This document shows positions 1 through 8,001 of a stretch of DNA of 64,000 nucleotides, in pieces. How positions within the stretch are numbered: position 1 is the stretch's first letter; every line of letters starts with the position of its first letter. Under the pieces are notes generated by a model. It was not told the DNA's origin. It searched no databases and saw only the letters and a list, made by a program, of their open reading frames with translations. The stretch is taken from the NCBI GenBank assembly GCA_023260655.1, contig JALQUU010000004.1, positions 1-64,000 on the forward strand, given 5' to 3'. The stretch is from Paracoccaceae bacterium. Lineage in GTDB: Bacteria; Pseudomonadota; Alphaproteobacteria; Rhodobacterales; Rhodobacteraceae. Position numbers and translations under genes: made by a program.

Positions 1-342
1 GCGCACGGTCGTGCCAAACAGGGGCTGGTAGCGAGGGTCATCGGGATGCGCGACCAGAGCAACACACGCCGGAATCAGCTCGGGGCGCGTGGTCTCGATC
101 TCGATCGTGCCGCCGTCGGGTGTGTGAAACGACACACGGTGGAAGGCACCGGGCATCTCTTTGTCTTCGAGTTCGGCCTGGGCGACGGCGGTGCGGAACG
201 TGACATCCCACAGCGTCGGGGCGTCGGCGCGATAGGCCTCGCCGCGAGCGAGGTTGCGCAGAAACGCCGTTCCGGCCAGAAGGGTGATGCCGAAGCACAG
301 TGCCAAGAGCGGCAGCGGGATGAGGGATGTGAGCGCGTCCAT
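1..342 (-). pseudogene. Partial valyl-tRNA synthetase-like fragment with foreign N-terminus
   Basis: This reading frame starts at ATG 342-340 and stays open to the left edge (114 codons), so its end is not visible. From about residue 25 it reads like valyl-tRNA synthetase: FLRNLARGEAYRADAPTLW, then FRTAVAQAELED, ETTRPE and HPDDPRYQPLFGTTV, which match the catalytic/editing-domain boundary of the actinobacterial-style ValS. The first 24 residues (MDALTSLIPLPLLALCFG and on) are a hydrophobic, membrane-like stretch with no counterpart in ValS. The HIGH-containing N-terminal part of the synthetase is missing. An in-frame TGA lies a short way upstream, and no clear ribosome-binding site is seen. 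It may be a remnant made by recombination, a chimeric gene, or an assembly join. It is very unlikely to be a working ValS. Confidence 0.55.
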
Positions 343-502
343 GGGCGAAGTTGTGACATAGCCCGCTCAGGCCCACTAGAGCCGCCCGAAAGAATTTCAA
401 CGCGCAACTTTCGAAATTGCCGCAGTGTTTGGCGGGTATTTTTGTTGCGCTGCAACTGCGAAGGCGCTACCTCCTCTGGCAGATATTAAAAGGATGCTCG
501 AC

Positions 503-2188
503 ATGGCTCATGACGGACAGGACATGCTGCGCGCAGACGTGGCGATTTTCCCCGACCTTCTGGCGCTGGCCGAGGCTGCAGTGCCCGCCGCAGAAGCGAT
601 TTTCGACGCCGCCAAGGCTCGCGTGAAGGAAACGGTCAGCGAAGGCGGCAAGGTTTCGGCGAAGAAGATGGACGCCAACCAGACCGCGACGCATGGCCTC
701 GCATGGCTCGCCACCTATGTGGAATCGCTGCGCCAGATGCACGCCTGGGCAGGCCGCCTGCAGGAGCAGGGCCGTTTCGGTGAAGTCGAAAAGCTGCTTC
801 TCCAGATCGGCTTTGGGGAATACCTCGCGCAGATCAAGGGCGGCATCCTGATGAACCAGGGCGAGATCGTGCGCCTGCGCGATCTGGGGCTTTCAGCCTC
901 GGAAACCGCTGCGCTCGATATCGCGGCCGTGGAAATGCTGATCGAAGCGGGCAACTCGCAAACCGCGCGCATCCGGCTCGTGCAACTGATGCAAGAGCGC
1001 AATGCCGACATCACCGTGGGCGCAACCGGCCTTGATGAAGAGCTCGAGATGATCCGCGAGCAGTTCCGCCGCTACTCGCTCGACAAGGTGGAGCCCTTCG
1101 CCCACGAATGGCACCTGAAGGACGAGCTGATCCCGATGGAGGTGATCGACGAACTGGCCAAGATGGGCGTGTTCGGCCTGACTATTCCTGAAGAATTCGG
1201 CGGGCTTGGCCTGACGAAGGCCTCGATGGTGGTGGTCTCGGAAGAGCTTTCGCGCGGCTATATCGGCGTGGGCTCCTTGGGCACCCGTTCGGAGATTGCG
1301 GCGGAACTCATCCTCTGCGGCGGCACGCCCGAGCAGAAGGAAAAGTGGCTGCCGAGGCTCGCCTCGGGGGAAATCCTGCCGACCGCCGTGTTCACCGAAC
1401 CGAACACCGGCTCGGACTTGGGCTCGCTCCGCACCCGCGCCAAGAAAGACGGCGATGACTGGGTGGTGAACGGCAACAAGACGTGGATCACCCACGCCGC
1501 CCGCACCCATGTGATGACTGTGCTCGCGCGCACCATCCCGGACACCAACGATTATCGTGGCCTGTCGATGTTCCTCGCCGAGAAAACCCCCGGCACCGAC
1601 GAGACGCCTTTCATCGATCCCGGCCTTTCCGGCGGCGAGATCGAAGTGCTCGGCTATCGCGGCATGAAGGAATACACGGTCAACTTCGACGATTTCAAAG
1701 TGAAGGGCGATAACCTTCTCGGCGGCGTCGAAGGCCAAGGCTTCAAGCAGCTGATGCAGACCTTTGAATCGGCCCGTATCCAGACCGCCGCTCGTGCGAT
1801 CGGTGTGGCGCAGGCCGCGCTCGATACCGGCATGCAATACGCGCAAGACCGCAAGCAGTTCGGCCGTGCGCTGATCGAATTCCCGCGCGTGGCCTCGAAG
1901 CTCGCGATGATGGCGGTAGAAATCATGGTGGCGCGCCAGCTCACCTATTTCTCGGCTTGGGAAAAAGACCATGACCGCCGCTGCGACCTCGAAGCCGGTA
2001 TGGCGAAGCTCCTTGGCGCCCGCGTGGCATGGGCGGCGGCAGATAACGCGCTGCAGATCCATGGCGGCAACGGTTTCGCGCTCGAATACAAGATCAGCCG
2101 CATCCTCTGCGACGCACGCATCCTGAACATCTTCGAAGGTGCCGCCGAAATTCAGGCGCAAGTGATCGCACGTCGCTTGCTCGACTGA
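503..2188 (+). CDS. mcd: (2S)-methylsuccinyl-CoA dehydrogenase
   Basis: Acyl-CoA dehydrogenase-family flavoprotein of 561 residues. Residues from about 178 on form the usual ACAD fold, with FTEPNTGSDLGS near 297, DRKQFGRALIEFP, IHGGNGFALEY and a C-terminal IFEGAAEIQ whose glutamate (about 544) is the expected catalytic base. The roughly 175-residue helical N-terminal extension is the feature that sets methylsuccinyl-CoA dehydrogenase apart from ordinary acyl-CoA dehydrogenases. Mcd oxidises (2S)-methylsuccinyl-CoA to mesaconyl-CoA in the ethylmalonyl-CoA pathway, which assimilates acetyl-CoA in Rhodobacterales without isocitrate lyase. I chose ATG 503 because AAAAGG lies about 9 nt upstream; ATG 494 and a longer frame from 425 are also open. 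It stands alone and is followed by a strong terminator. The nearby taurine genes produce acetyl-CoA, so the pathway fits the setting. A different long-chain ACAD is possible but less likely. Confidence 0.85.
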   Translation: MAHDGQDMLRADVAIFPDLLALAEAAVPAAEAIFDAAKARVKETVSEGGKVSAKKMDANQTATHGLAWLATYVESLRQMHAWAGRLQEQGRFGEVEKLLLQIGFGEYLAQIKGGILMNQGEIVRLRDLGLSASETAALDIAAVEMLIEAGNSQTARIRLVQLMQERNADITVGATGLDEELEMIREQFRRYSLDKVEPFAHEWHLKDELIPMEVIDELAKMGVFGLTIPEEFGGLGLTKASMVVVSEELSRGYIGVGSLGTRSEIAAELILCGGTPEQKEKWLPRLASGEILPTAVFTEPNTGSDLGSLRTRAKKDGDDWVVNGNKTWITHAARTHVMTVLARTIPDTNDYRGLSMFLAEKTPGTDETPFIDPGLSGGEIEVLGYRGMKEYTVNFDDFKVKGDNLLGGVEGQGFKQLMQTFESARIQTAARAIGVAQAALDTGMQYAQDRKQFGRALIEFPRVASKLAMMAVEIMVARQLTYFSAWEKDHDRRCDLEAGMAKLLGARVAWAAADNALQIHGGNGFALEYKISRILCDARILNIFEGAAEIQAQVIARRLLD

Positions 2189-2210
2189 TCTGTCTGCACA
2201 GCAATACCGA

Positions 2211-2238
2211 AGGCCGCGCCCCAATGCGCGGCCTTTTT
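2211..2238 (+). terminator. Rho-independent terminator after mcd
   Basis: A perfect 8-bp stem (GGCCGCGC at 2212-2219 with GCGCGGCC at 2226-2233) has a 6-nt loop and is followed by TTTTT. It lies 23 nt after the mcd stop codon. Confidence 0.85.
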
Positions 2239-2253
2239 CGTTGGAGGGGGCGA

Positions 2254-2315
2254 GGCTGGCCGTGGGGGCGGCCATCCGCTGCCTCGGGGGCGCGTGCCGC
2301 GCCGTTCCCCGAGGC
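2254..2315 (+). repeat. Palindromic intergenic repeat, copy 1
   Basis: A 62-bp element matches, in inverted orientation, the sequence at 4328-4389 with about 5 mismatches. It contains an imperfect palindrome whose outer arms are GCCTCGGGG (2281-2289) and CCCCGAGGC (2307-2315), with inner GCGCG/CGCGC arms. It sits between mcd and the cyclase gene. It resembles a REP-type dispersed element. It has no T-run, so it is not a simple terminator. Confidence 0.75.
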
Positions 2316-2377
2316 TTGCGCATTCCCCATTGCCTCACCGCCCTTGCCCTGCCAGCATCACGCGGGGAGGATCAGCG

Positions 2378-3406
2378 ATGCGTTGGAAAAATAGGCCGGA
2401 AGGCTCGAACTGGGGCGATTTCGGCCCCGAGGATCAACTGGGGCGGCTCAACCTCATCACGCCCGAGAAGGTGCGCCAAGGCATTGCCGAGGTGCGGGAC
2501 GGGCTGAGTTTCTGCCTCTCGCTGCCCTTGGACTATCCCGGTGGCTCCGGCCTCAATCCGCGCCGCCACCCACCCGTGCTGCGTCCGACGCTTCGGGGCA
2601 CGTCGGCCAATTTCAACGTCGCGGTGCCGGATGCGCCCGATGTGATCTGTGATGATCTGGCGCTTCTGCACCTCCAATACTCGACCCAGTGGGACAGTTT
2701 CGCCCATGTCGGCCAGCGCTTCGATGCGGATGGCGACGGTGTGGCCGAACATGTGTTCTACAACGGGTGGCGCGGCGGGGTGGATGTGGTGGGCCCCGAG
2801 AGCATCGAGGGCGCAGGCCCCGGGCCAACTTCTACCTCTTCTGCCAAACGCCTCGGCATCGAGAATTTCGCCGCCCATGGCATTCAGGGGCGGGCGGTGC
2901 TCGTGGACCTTCTGAAGCACTTCGGCCCTTCGCGCCGCCTCATCACCGGCCCCGATCTGGCGCTCGCGATGGCGGCGGACGGGGTGCGCGTGGAAAAGGG
3001 CGATATGCTGTGCCTCCATACAGGATTTGCCCAAGCGCTTCTGGATGCGGAGAAGGCCCCCTCCGACGATCTCTTGCACAATCAATACGCCGTTCTGGAT
3101 GGCCGTTGCCCCTATCTGCAAGCCTTCATCCGCGATAGCGGGATTTCGGCGCTCATTGCGGATAACTACGCCGTGGAGGCCTATCCGGCGCGGCCTTGCG
3201 ACCATGCGGGGCATGATTGCTCGATCCTGCCGCTGCACGAGCTCTGCCTCTTCAAGCTGGGCATTCCTTTGGGCGAGTTGTGGCACCTTACCCCCTTGGC
3301 CGCGCATTTGAGTGCCCAAGGTCGCACGCGCTTCTTCCTGACCGCCCCGCCCCTGCGCTTGCCCGGTGCGGTGGGATCGCCCGTTACCCCGATCGCAACG
3401 GTCTAG
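2378..3406 (+). CDS. Cyclase-family metal-dependent hydrolase
   Basis: 342-residue member of the cyclase/kynurenine-formamidase-like family (Pfam PF04199 type). The diagnostic metal-site region is the stretch STQWDSFAHVGQRFDADGD around residues 101-120, the QWD-xFAH variant of the usual HxGTHxD motif. DNYAVEAYP and DHAGHDCSILPLHELCL near 265-290 form the second conserved block. No signal peptide is visible, so it is probably cytoplasmic. ATG 2378 follows GGGGAGG at a spacing of 7 nt. The gene precedes a BKACE-family gene on the same strand (75-nt gap), and the two lie between inverted copies of a palindromic repeat. They may act together on a small oxo- or amino-acid. The exact substrate cannot be told from sequence. 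Confidence 0.8.
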   Translation: MRWKNRPEGSNWGDFGPEDQLGRLNLITPEKVRQGIAEVRDGLSFCLSLPLDYPGGSGLNPRRHPPVLRPTLRGTSANFNVAVPDAPDVICDDLALLHLQYSTQWDSFAHVGQRFDADGDGVAEHVFYNGWRGGVDVVGPESIEGAGPGPTSTSSAKRLGIENFAAHGIQGRAVLVDLLKHFGPSRRLITGPDLALAMAADGVRVEKGDMLCLHTGFAQALLDAEKAPSDDLLHNQYAVLDGRCPYLQAFIRDSGISALIADNYAVEAYPARPCDHAGHDCSILPLHELCLFKLGIPLGELWHLTPLAAHLSAQGRTRFFLTAPPLRLPGAVGSPVTPIATV

Positions 3407-3481
3407 GCCCTTGCGAGGAGGGAAAGATATGTGGCAGTGTCAACTATTATCGGCTGAGTCCGAGCGAGGAGAACGCGCGAC

Positions 3482-4312
3482 ATGACCAAACCCTGCATTA
3501 TCTGCGTAGCGATCACCGGATCTCTGCCGAAGAAGGCCGATAACCCGGCTGTTCCGATCACCGTTTCCGAACAGGTGGAATCGACCCACGAAGCCTTCGA
3601 GGCCGGCGCGCGGATCGTGCACGCCCATGTGCGCAACGACGACGAAACCCCCTCCTCGGACCCCGAGAAATTCGCGCGGTTGAAGGAAGGGCTGGAAAAG
3701 CACTGCCCCGGCATGATCATCCAGTTCTCCACGGGCGGCCGCTCGGGTGCGGGACAAGCGCGCGGCGCGATGTTGTCTTTGCGCCCCGATATGGCCTCGC
3801 TTTCGGTGGGCTCGAACAACTTCCCGACCCGCGTTTACGAGAACCCGCCGGATCTGGTGGACTGGCTCGCCTCCGAGATGAAGACCTACGGTGTTAAGCC
3901 CGAGATCGAGGCGTTCGATCTCTCGCATATCCACCAAGCCGCCAAGATGAATGCCGATGGCCGCATTCCGGGCGATATCTATTTGCAATTCGTCATGGGC
4001 GTGAAGAACGCGATGCCTGTGGATCGTCCGACGTTCGATTTCTACATCGACACCGTGAAGCGCCTGATGCCGAAAGCGGAATGGTGCGCGGCGGGGATCG
4101 GGTCGGGGCAGATCGTTCTGAACGAATGGTCGGTTTCGGCAGGCGGCCATGCGCGCACCGGGCTTGAGGATAACGTGCGGATCGACAAGACCACGCTCGC
4201 GCCCTCGAATGCGGCTCTGGTGAAGCGGGTCGTGGAGCTTTGCGACAAGTACGAGCGCCCCGTGGCAACCGTGGCCGAAGCCCGCGCGATGCTGGGACTG
4301 AAGGCGGTTTAA
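3482..4312 (+). CDS. BKACE-family 3-keto acid cleavage enzyme
   Basis: 276-residue protein of the beta-keto acid cleavage enzyme family (DUF849; 3-keto-5-aminohexanoate cleavage enzyme Kce is the archetype). The TIM-barrel zinc site is visible as VHAHVR (H47, H49), with the partner glutamate in TGLEDNVR near 229. The N-terminal PCIICVAITG strand and FSTGG are also typical. Family members condense a beta-keto acid with acetyl-CoA to give acetoacetate plus a new CoA thioester. The substrate side chain is set by residues I cannot assign. GAGGAG lies about 12 nt before ATG 3482. It follows the cyclase-family gene and is probably co-transcribed with it. No terminator is seen between them. Confidence 0.85.
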   Translation: MTKPCIICVAITGSLPKKADNPAVPITVSEQVESTHEAFEAGARIVHAHVRNDDETPSSDPEKFARLKEGLEKHCPGMIIQFSTGGRSGAGQARGAMLSLRPDMASLSVGSNNFPTRVYENPPDLVDWLASEMKTYGVKPEIEAFDLSHIHQAAKMNADGRIPGDIYLQFVMGVKNAMPVDRPTFDFYIDTVKRLMPKAEWCAAGIGSGQIVLNEWSVSAGGHARTGLEDNVRIDKTTLAPSNAALVKRVVELCDKYERPVATVAEARAMLGLKAV

Positions 4313-4327
4313 GACATCAAGCCAATA

Positions 4328-4389
4328 GCCTCGGGGAATAGCGCGGCACGCGCCCCCGAGGCAGCAGATGGCCGCCCCATCGGCCAGCC
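4328..4389 (-). repeat. Palindromic intergenic repeat, copy 2 (inverted)
   Basis: Inverted copy of the element at 2254-2315, about 57 of 62 positions identical. The palindromic arms are GCCTCGGGG at 4328-4336 and CCCCGAGGC near 4354-4362. It starts 15 nt after the BKACE stop codon, so the cyclase and BKACE genes are bracketed by the two copies. The rest of the gap to 4518 shows nothing recognisable. Confidence 0.75.
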
Positions 4390-4518
4390 GCTTTGTCACC
4401 CGCGCGCGGGGATAAATGCTGGGCGGATTTGGCTGGCATAAAGCGCAGACCACGAAAGATTGCGCGGCTAGCCGCGGCCATCCCCAGCCTCTCTGATTTC
4501 ACCAGAATTTTCCGCGCC

Positions 4519-5778
4519 TCAGCGGATAATCACTGCGCGGAAGTCGTTTACATTGGTGCCTGTCGGCCCCGGCGCGAAGATCGCGCCTACGGCATCGAAG
4601 GCCCCCCAGGCATCGTGCTTGGCCAAGGCGGCGCTCGGATCAACCCCTGCGGCGCGCATGGCGCGGGCGGTGTCGCCATCCGCGAAGGCGCCTGCGTTTG
4701 GTTCCGTGCCGTCGATGCCGTCTGTGTCAGCGGCCAGCGCTGCGATGCCGGAAAGCCCGTCCACTGCGCGAGCGAAGCTCAGAAGGAACTCGGTATTCCT
4801 CCCGCCGCGCCCGCCCTCGGCTTTGATCGTCACCGTGGTTTCGCCGCCCGACAGAAGCACAACCGGCGCTTTGAAGGGGCGCGCGCGCGTCACCACTTCG
4901 CGGGCCAGCGCGGCATGGACCAAGCCCACATCCCGCGCCTCGCCCTCGATGGCGTCCGAGAGGATTGCCGCCGAAACGCCTGCCGCTTCCGCCACAGCCC
5001 CAGCCGCCTCCAAGGAACGCGCCGCCGAGGCCACCACTTGCACGACATTTCCGGCAAAACGCGGATCGTTGGGCATCGGCGGCTCAGGCGAGGTTTCGAG
5101 CCATTTGGCCACGGCGGCGGGCAAAACCACGCCATAGGCCGCGGCCAGCGCCAAGGCTTCTGCCTTGCCCACCGCATCCGGCACTGTCGGGCCGGAGGCC
5201 ACTTGCGCGGGATCATCCCCCGGCACATCCGAGACGATCAGGGAAACCACCCGCGCCGGATGCGCAGCCAAGGCCAAGCGCCCGCCCTTGATCCGGCTCA
5301 CCTGCTTGCGGATCGCGTTCATCACGCCAATCGGCGCGCCGGAGGCCAAAAGCGCCTTGTTGAGCGCCACCTCATCCTCGAAGGAAAGCCCGTCGGCAGG
5401 AGCGGGCAACAACGCCGAGCCACCACCGCACACCAGCGCAATCACCAGATCATCTGCCGTGAGGCCCTCAAGCGCCGCAAAAAGCGCCTCCGAGGCGGCG
5501 AGGCCTGCCGCATCCGGCACGGGGTGGGCGGCTTCCATCACGCGGAGGAACTGCGTTTCGCAGGCATAGCCGTAGCGCGTGACCACGACGCCCTCGCACG
5601 GCCCCCAAAGCCGCTCGAACGCTGCCGCCATCTGCGCAGCACCTTTGCCCGCGCCGATCACCACGGTGCGCCCTTTGGGGCGTTCGGGCAAATGCGGGGC
5701 CAAGGCCTTTTCCGGCTCTGCTGCTGCCACAGCCGCCTCGAACATTGCCACCAGAAGATCCCGATCCCGCGCGTCCAT
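4519..5778 (-). CDS. Glycerate 2-kinase (MOFRL family)
   Basis: 419-residue ATP-dependent glycerate kinase of the GckA/TtuD type, which phosphorylates D-glycerate, generally to 2-phosphoglycerate. The N-terminal domain carries VVIGAGKGAAQMA near residue 40 and VCGGGSALLPAP near 115. NAIRKQVSRIKGGRLA and SDVPGDD follow. The MOFRL C-terminal domain begins near VVLLSGGETTVTI (about 305) and ends with GPTGTNVNDFRA. The full family length is present. It follows tauC on the same strand but is separated by a terminator hairpin at 5785-5819, so it is probably expressed on its own or by readthrough. It would feed glyoxylate- or hydroxypyruvate-derived glycerate into central metabolism. Confidence 0.9.
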   Translation of the reverse strand: MDARDRDLLVAMFEAAVAAAEPEKALAPHLPERPKGRTVVIGAGKGAAQMAAAFERLWGPCEGVVVTRYGYACETQFLRVMEAAHPVPDAAGLAASEALFAALEGLTADDLVIALVCGGGSALLPAPADGLSFEDEVALNKALLASGAPIGVMNAIRKQVSRIKGGRLALAAHPARVVSLIVSDVPGDDPAQVASGPTVPDAVGKAEALALAAAYGVVLPAAVAKWLETSPEPPMPNDPRFAGNVVQVVASAARSLEAAGAVAEAAGVSAAILSDAIEGEARDVGLVHAALAREVVTRARPFKAPVVLLSGGETTVTIKAEGGRGGRNTEFLLSFARAVDGLSGIAALAADTDGIDGTEPNAGAFADGDTARAMRAAGVDPSAALAKHDAWGAFDAVGAIFAPGPTGTNVNDFRAVIIR

Positions 5779-5784
5779 TTTCCC

Positions 5785-5819
5785 TCTGCAAAAACGAAAG
5801 AGGGGGCCGAAGCCCCCTC
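5785..5819 (-). terminator. Terminator after tauABC
   Basis: An 8-bp perfect stem, GAGGGGGC (5800-5807) with GCCCCCTC (5812-5819), closes a CGAA/TTCG tetraloop. Read on the minus strand it is followed by a T-rich tail ending in TTTTTGC. It lies between the tauC stop and the glycerate kinase start. Confidence 0.85.
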
Positions 5820-5832
5820 GGTCGCGCCAACC

Positions 5833-7098
5833 TTAGCCGCGCCCTTTCCAAGGCACCAGCCAGCGTTCGGCCATGCGGAAGAGAATGTCGATCCCGTAGC
5901 CGATGAGGCCGATGAGGATGATCCCCATGATCACGATATCGGTCAGCTGGAAGCGGGAGGCGACCATGATCATCATGCCCACACCCTTTTCAGCCGCCAC
6001 GAGTTCTGCGGCCACCACCGTGCCCCAGCAGACGCCCATCGCCACACGCGCCCCGGTGAAGATATCGGGCAGCGAATTGGGGATGATCACGTGGCGCATC
6101 AACTGCCACTTCGAGGCCCCCAGCGAATAGGCCGCATGCACCTTGGAAATCCGCACGCCCGACACGCCGGATCGCGCCGCAATCGCCATGATCCAAAGGG
6201 CTGCGAGGAAGAGGAGGATAATCTTGCCGCTTTCCCCAATCCCCGCCCAGATGATCACCAAGGGGATCAGGGCCAAGGGCGGCACGGGGCGCATGAATTC
6301 GACGATCGGGTCGAACCAGCCACGGAACCAGTCGGAAAGGCCCATCGCATAGCCCAAGGGAATGCCGACAATCGCGCCGAGAACAAAGCCCATCACCACG
6401 CGATAGAGCGAGAAGCCGAGATGCTCCCAGAGGGTGAAGTTCTGGTAGCCTTCGCGGGCAATCTCGCCCACGCGCGCCACCACAGCTTCGGGGGGCGGCA
6501 GCCAGATCGCTTCCATCTGCATGCCCTTTGCAGGCGCGAAATTGAGCGTGCCTTTCTCGGTCATGGTCACGGTGCCATTGGGCACTTCCACCGTCACGCC
6601 GGGGCTGATCGGCTGGCCCTCAACGGCTACAACCTTCGCGCCATCCTTGCGCTTCGCATCGTCGTTGCCGTCCCAGATGAGAAGCTTCGAGCGCATCGCG
6701 CCAACGCTCATGGCATCGTTCTTGGCAAAGCCCTCGCCCGACTCGGCCACGGGTTCTTCCACGCTCTCGCCCACGCGGAACACGCGGACCTGAACCGAAG
6801 CATCGTCTTTCACCCCTGCCCCGTCTTCGACGGTGTAGGTAAAGGCCGTGTCACCGAGGAAGGGCCCCGGCACGTGGACGGGCATCCATTTCGATCCGGT
6901 GAACGCGCCCCAGATCAGGAAGATGGTGAGGATCGAAACCACGCTCGCCACCCGATCGGGGCGCACGGCGCTTTCATCCCCGAAGGTCACGGTCTTGAGC
7001 GAGGTGAAATCGTGCTTCTCGAACATCTTCTTCATGCCGACGCGGACGATGAAGAACGAAGCGACGAAGATGATAACGTATGCGGAAATCGGGATCAT
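5833..7098 (-). CDS. tauC: Taurine ABC transporter permease with long periplasmic insertion
   Basis: 421-residue inner-membrane permease. The C-terminal 220 residues are a standard binding-protein-dependent permease of the TauC/SsuC type, with the EAA loop AAYSLGASKWQLMRHVIIPNSLPDIFTG near 330-360. The N-terminal part is unusual. Transmembrane helices at about 5-20 and 47-63 flank and precede a soluble stretch of about 120 residues. That stretch contains FTYTVEDGAGVKDDASVQVRV and GVTVEVPNGTVTM...GTLNFAPAKG, which look like fragments of a cadherin- or VCBS-like beta-sandwich. E. coli TauC is about 275 residues, so roughly 150 are extra. The start overlaps the tauB stop (ATGA), which indicates translational coupling. 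The partners are TauB and TauA, encoded upstream. Confidence 0.85.
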   Translation of the reverse strand: MIPISAYVIIFVASFFIVRVGMKKMFEKHDFTSLKTVTFGDESAVRPDRVASVVSILTIFLIWGAFTGSKWMPVHVPGPFLGDTAFTYTVEDGAGVKDDASVQVRVFRVGESVEEPVAESGEGFAKNDAMSVGAMRSKLLIWDGNDDAKRKDGAKVVAVEGQPISPGVTVEVPNGTVTMTEKGTLNFAPAKGMQMEAIWLPPPEAVVARVGEIAREGYQNFTLWEHLGFSLYRVVMGFVLGAIVGIPLGYAMGLSDWFRGWFDPIVEFMRPVPPLALIPLVIIWAGIGESGKIILLFLAALWIMAIAARSGVSGVRISKVHAAYSLGASKWQLMRHVIIPNSLPDIFTGARVAMGVCWGTVVAAELVAAEKGVGMMIMVASRFQLTDIVIMGIILIGLIGYGIDILFRMAERWLVPWKGRG

Positions 7099-7904
7099 GC
7101 TTCGGCTCCTTCGCTGCGGCCCATGATCTCTTCTTCCATGTCCCAGATCATGCCGAGGATTTCTTCACGCTTCTGCGCGAACTCGGGCTCTTTTTTCACG
7201 CTGCGCAAATCGCGGGTCACGCCCATATCGGCGAAGGGCAGGCGGTATTCTTTGTGGATACGTCCGGGGCGCGGAGCCATGACGAGAAGCCGTTCACCCA
7301 AGAGAAGCGCCTCTTCCACCGAGTGGGTGATGAGGATGATCGTCTTGCCGGTTTCTTTCCAGAGCTTCAGCACCAGCCCCTGCATTTTCTCGCGGGTGAG
7401 CGCATCAAGCGCGCCCAAAGGCTCGTCCATCAGGATCACATCGGGATCATTGGCGAGGCAACGGGCCAAGGCCACGCGCTGCTGCATGCCGCCCGACAAT
7501 TCGTAAACGGCCTTTTCTTTGAAGTCCTTGAGGCCCACCACATCGAGGAGGTGGTCCACAGTGTCTTTCCACTCCACCTCGCGCTGGCCCTTCATGCGCG
7601 GGCCGAAACTGACGTTGTCGCGCACGCTCATCCATTCGAACAAGGCGCCCTGCTGGAACACCATGCCGCGTTCCCGCGCAGGCCCCGTCACGCGCTTGCC
7701 GTTCAGGCGAATCTGCCCCTCGGTGGGCGCCAGAAAGCCCGCGACAATGTTCAGAAGCGTGGTCTTACCGCAGCCCGACGGCCCCAGCACGCTCAACAAC
7801 TCGCCTGATTTCAACGTCAGGCTCACGTCTTTCAACGCTTGAACCGACGAGCCGTTCGGCAAGTCGAAGCGCATCGAAACACGATCTATCTCAAGGAAAG
7901 CCAT
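7095..7904 (-). CDS. tauB: Taurine ABC transporter ATP-binding protein
   Basis: 269-residue ABC ATPase that energises taurine import. It has Walker A GPSGCGKTT (residues 41-49), the Q-loop region GMVFQQGALFEWMSV, the signature LSGGMQQRVALARCLA, Walker B VILMDEPLGALD and the switch histidine ITHSVEEA. The C-terminus extends past the core with a charged tail (MIWDMEEEIMGRSEGAEA). The length and sequence fit the nitrate/sulfonate/taurine ABC group. It lies between tauA (97-nt gap holding a hairpin) and tauC (4-nt overlap). Confidence 0.92.
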   Translation of the reverse strand: MAFLEIDRVSMRFDLPNGSSVQALKDVSLTLKSGELLSVLGPSGCGKTTLLNIVAGFLAPTEGQIRLNGKRVTGPARERGMVFQQGALFEWMSVRDNVSFGPRMKGQREVEWKDTVDHLLDVVGLKDFKEKAVYELSGGMQQRVALARCLANDPDVILMDEPLGALDALTREKMQGLVLKLWKETGKTIILITHSVEEALLLGERLLVMAPRPGRIHKEYRLPFADMGVTRDLRSVKKEPEFAQKREEILGMIWDMEEEIMGRSEGAEA

Positions 7905-7959
7905 ACCCGCCCCTTAATCGGAGGCGCTCCAGCCCCCTTCTTCGTAGTCTGATGGAAAA

Positions 7960-7992
7960 CTGAAAAGGCGGGCCACGCGTGCGCGGCCCGCC
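7960..7992 (-). terminator. Intercistronic hairpin between tauA and tauB
   Basis: An 8-bp stem, GGCGGGCC (7967-7974) with GGCCCGCC (7985-7992), lies just after the tauA stop and is followed on the minus strand by only TTTTCAG. A weak terminator or mRNA-stabilising hairpin would let the binding protein be made in excess over TauBC, as is common in ABC operons. Confidence 0.6.
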
Positions 7993-8001
7993 CTGTCAGG
8001 A

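Noticed and set aside
893-2338. A 481-codon minus-strand frame opposite mcd
   Set aside because: Shadow of mcd; no start context and no family resemblance.
4393-7506. A 1037-codon open frame on the plus strand opposite the glycerate kinase and tau genes
   Set aside because: It is antisense to three clearly homologous genes, its product is rich in His, Arg and Gly as expected of a high-GC shadow frame, and it has no recognisable domain.
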